Source: PALSA-1353 sp050014015
GTDB taxonomy: Bacteria; Planctomycetota; Phycisphaerae; Tepidisphaerales; Tepidisphaeraceae
Assembly: GCA_050014015.1 (NCBI GenBank)
Contig: JBEKEC010000029.1
Coordinates: 1-64,000 of the forward strand
Reading direction: 5' to 3'
DNA length: 64,000 nt
Below are positions 63,033 to 64,000 of the stretch, in pieces. The notes under the pieces were generated by a model. That model did no database searches and was not told the DNA's origin. It was given only the letters and a program-made list of their open reading frames with translations. The translations under genes were made by a program, and so were the position numbers. The first letter of the stretch is position 1; the number at the start of each line of letters is the position of its first letter.

Positions 63033-63271
63033 CCGCCGTTCCCCCAATCGTGCCGTTCTTCCTGAATTTGTCGGTCGATATCCTCGCGGCTTCTTTGGCC
63101 GGCCGGAATGCGGCGCAAGAAATCCACCATGCTTTCAATCCGACGTGGTCCGCCGTTATCATCCGTTCGAACGATCACTTCCACCTCTCCTTTGGCGTTC
63201 GATACCGACTCCTCAAGTTCCACGCTCCGGGGACCGGTCAATCGTCCCTTGATCACAATGGCTGTTCGCAT
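63029..63271 (-). CDS. Antitoxin-like partner of the PIN protein (VapB-like)
   Basis: An 80-aa protein: MRTAIVIKGRLTGPRSVELEESVSNAKGEVEVIV, then a charged helical C-terminus ending ERHDWGNGG. This layout (N-terminal beta-strand DNA-binding part, C-terminal toxin-wrapping helix) fits antitoxins. Its stop overlaps the PIN start (ATGA), a hallmark of translationally coupled toxin-antitoxin pairs. The start at 63271 is chosen; the frame upstream is not credible. Autoregulation of its own promoter is expected but no operator is evident. Confidence 0.7.
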   Translation of the reverse strand: MRTAIVIKGRLTGPRSVELEESVSNAKGEVEVIVRTDDNGGPRRIESMVDFLRRIPAGQRSREDIDRQIQEERHDWGNGG

Positions 63272-63390
63272 AAAGCACGTTCCTCTTTGGTAAATCCTAT
63301 CTGGCCGACCTGGTAATCGCCAGACCGAAAGCTTGCCGGCGAAGTCCATAAAATTCCAGAATTGGGGAACCCCATGCCGACCAAGTCTTC

Positions 63391-63448
63391 GATTCGAATT
63401 TCGGGTTTTGAATTTGATTCGAATTTCGAGTTTCGAGTTTCGAGTTTT
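63391..63448. repeat. Word-iterated repeat (TTCGAATTTCGA family, copy 6, half element)
   Basis: Only right-arm words are present (gattcgaatttcg, gaatttgattcgaatttcgag, tttcgagtttcgag). It ends 3 bases from the stop of the FecCD-type permease gene. Confidence 0.8.
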
Positions 63449-63451
63449 TCA

Positions 63452-64000
63452 TCATCCGCCTTTTCTCGTCCGGAACAGCAGCCACAAAAACACCGGCCCG
63501 CCCAATAATCCCGTCAACACTCCCACCGGCAGCAGATTCGCCAGCAGCCGTTCGCCGCTCAAATACCGGCACAGGGCATCGGCCGCCATGAGCAGGATCG
63601 CCCCGATGGCCGTGGAGACCGGCAACAGGCGGCGCTGATCCGATCCGACCAGCAATCGTCCCACGTGCGGACAAACCAGCCCGACGAATCCGATCGGCCC
63701 GCTGATCGCCACCGCCGCCGCCGTCATCAGCGATGCCGCCACCAGCGCGATCCATCTGAGCCGATGAATCCGCACCCCCATGGATTCGGCCTCGCCATCA
63801 TCCAGACCGGCGACGTTCAGTTGTCCGCTGAAGTACATCAGCACGACCCATCCCGCCGCGATCAGCGACAATGCCGCCCAACGCTGCTGGCTCGTGATCG
63901 CCTGAATCCCCCCGACGAGGAATCCCATCGGCCCCCCGTTGCCCGGCAACTGTTCCACCAGGGCATTGACCAGCATGAACAACGATCCATTCACCGCATT
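63452..64000 (-). CDS. FecCD-type iron/cobalamin ABC permease, 5' end outside window
   Basis: C-terminal part of a BtuC/FhuB-type permease that imports siderophores, haem or cobalamin. Family blocks: LNVAGLDDGEAESMGVRIHRLRW, AAAVAISGPIGFVGLVCPHVGRLLVGSDQRRLLPVSTAIGAILLMAADALCR, and LLPVGVLTGLLGGPVFLWLLFR. The frame continues past position 64000, so the start is not in the window. It would partner an ATPase and a binding protein outside. Confidence 0.93.
   Translation of the reverse strand, partial: NAVNGSLFMLVNALVEQLPGNGGPMGFLVGGIQAITSQQRWAALSLIAAGWVVLMYFSGQLNVAGLDDGEAESMGVRIHRLRWIALVAASLMTAAAVAISGPIGFVGLVCPHVGRLLVGSDQRRLLPVSTAIGAILLMAADALCRYLSGERLLANLLPVGVLTGLLGGPVFLWLLFRTRKGG

Overview
The window is 64 kb of GC-rich bacterial chromosome. 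It most likely comes from a planctomycete of the class Phycisphaerae; this is inference. The supporting traits are two secreted proteins with PEP-CTERM sorting tails of the form PEPATGSLLL, one of which also carries dockerin repeats; a GldA/GldF/GldG/DUF4340 ABC cluster; SPINDLY-type OGT; DUF1444, DUF3891 and DUF2934 proteins; poor Shine-Dalgarno use; and dense intergenic inverted repeats. Most genes are housekeeping and there is no intact prophage or large island.

Layout. 0-2 kb: an unknown gene abutting an IS1595-family transposase. 2-8.8 kb: DUF2203, queE, nth, a membrane protein, moaE-moaD, a sugar-phosphate isomerase, DUF2252 and an orphan HicB. 8.8-13.8 kb: trpB, trpA, an ECF sigma factor that overlaps ilvD tail to tail. 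13.8-15.3 kb: an IS4-family element between two C-rich hairpins. 15.5-21.4 kb: Gld-like ABC ATPase, permease, auxiliary protein, DUF4340, then queF. 21.4-25.5 kb: a beta-barrel-like protein, a radical SAM-glycosyltransferase fusion and a secreted STN-like protein. 25.6-26.9 kb: scarred DNA with a SEC-C protein, a 64-bp palindrome, an integrase remnant, tRNA-Glu(CTC) and a composite hairpin element. 26.9-34 kb: moaB, lipoproteins, DUF3891, amidase, phosphohexomutase, DUF2934, GatB/YqeY and rho. 34-43.5 kb: surface proteins (PEP-CTERM/dockerin beta-helix, TonB receptor, TPR-OGT, repeat PEP-CTERM protein). 43.5-49.8 kb: acs, serC, isomerase, DUF1444, ABC-2 permease, acylphosphatase. 49.8-60.1 kb: a minus-strand glycan-type cluster (metalloprotease-like lipoprotein, two paralogous glycosyltransferases, Uma2 nuclease, ABC exporter, GH-GT2 fusion, DUF3524 glycosyltransferase). 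60.2-64 kb: glycyl-tRNA synthetase, S20, a VapBC-like pair with a frameshifted toxin, and a truncated FecCD permease.

Themes. Queuosine genes are scattered (queE, queF and a DUF3524 protein resembling the tRNA-queuosine mannosyltransferase). Molybdenum cofactor genes are scattered too (moaE, moaD, moaB). The strongest unexplained signal is non-coding. At least a dozen inverted-repeat elements of unrelated sequence sit almost directly after stop codons between co-directional genes. A second set of hairpins shares fixed TACT/TACC (AGTA/GGTA) loops on changing stems, including a mirror-symmetric 201-bp composite beside moaB and a pair bracketing the IS4 element at equal 7-bp spacing.
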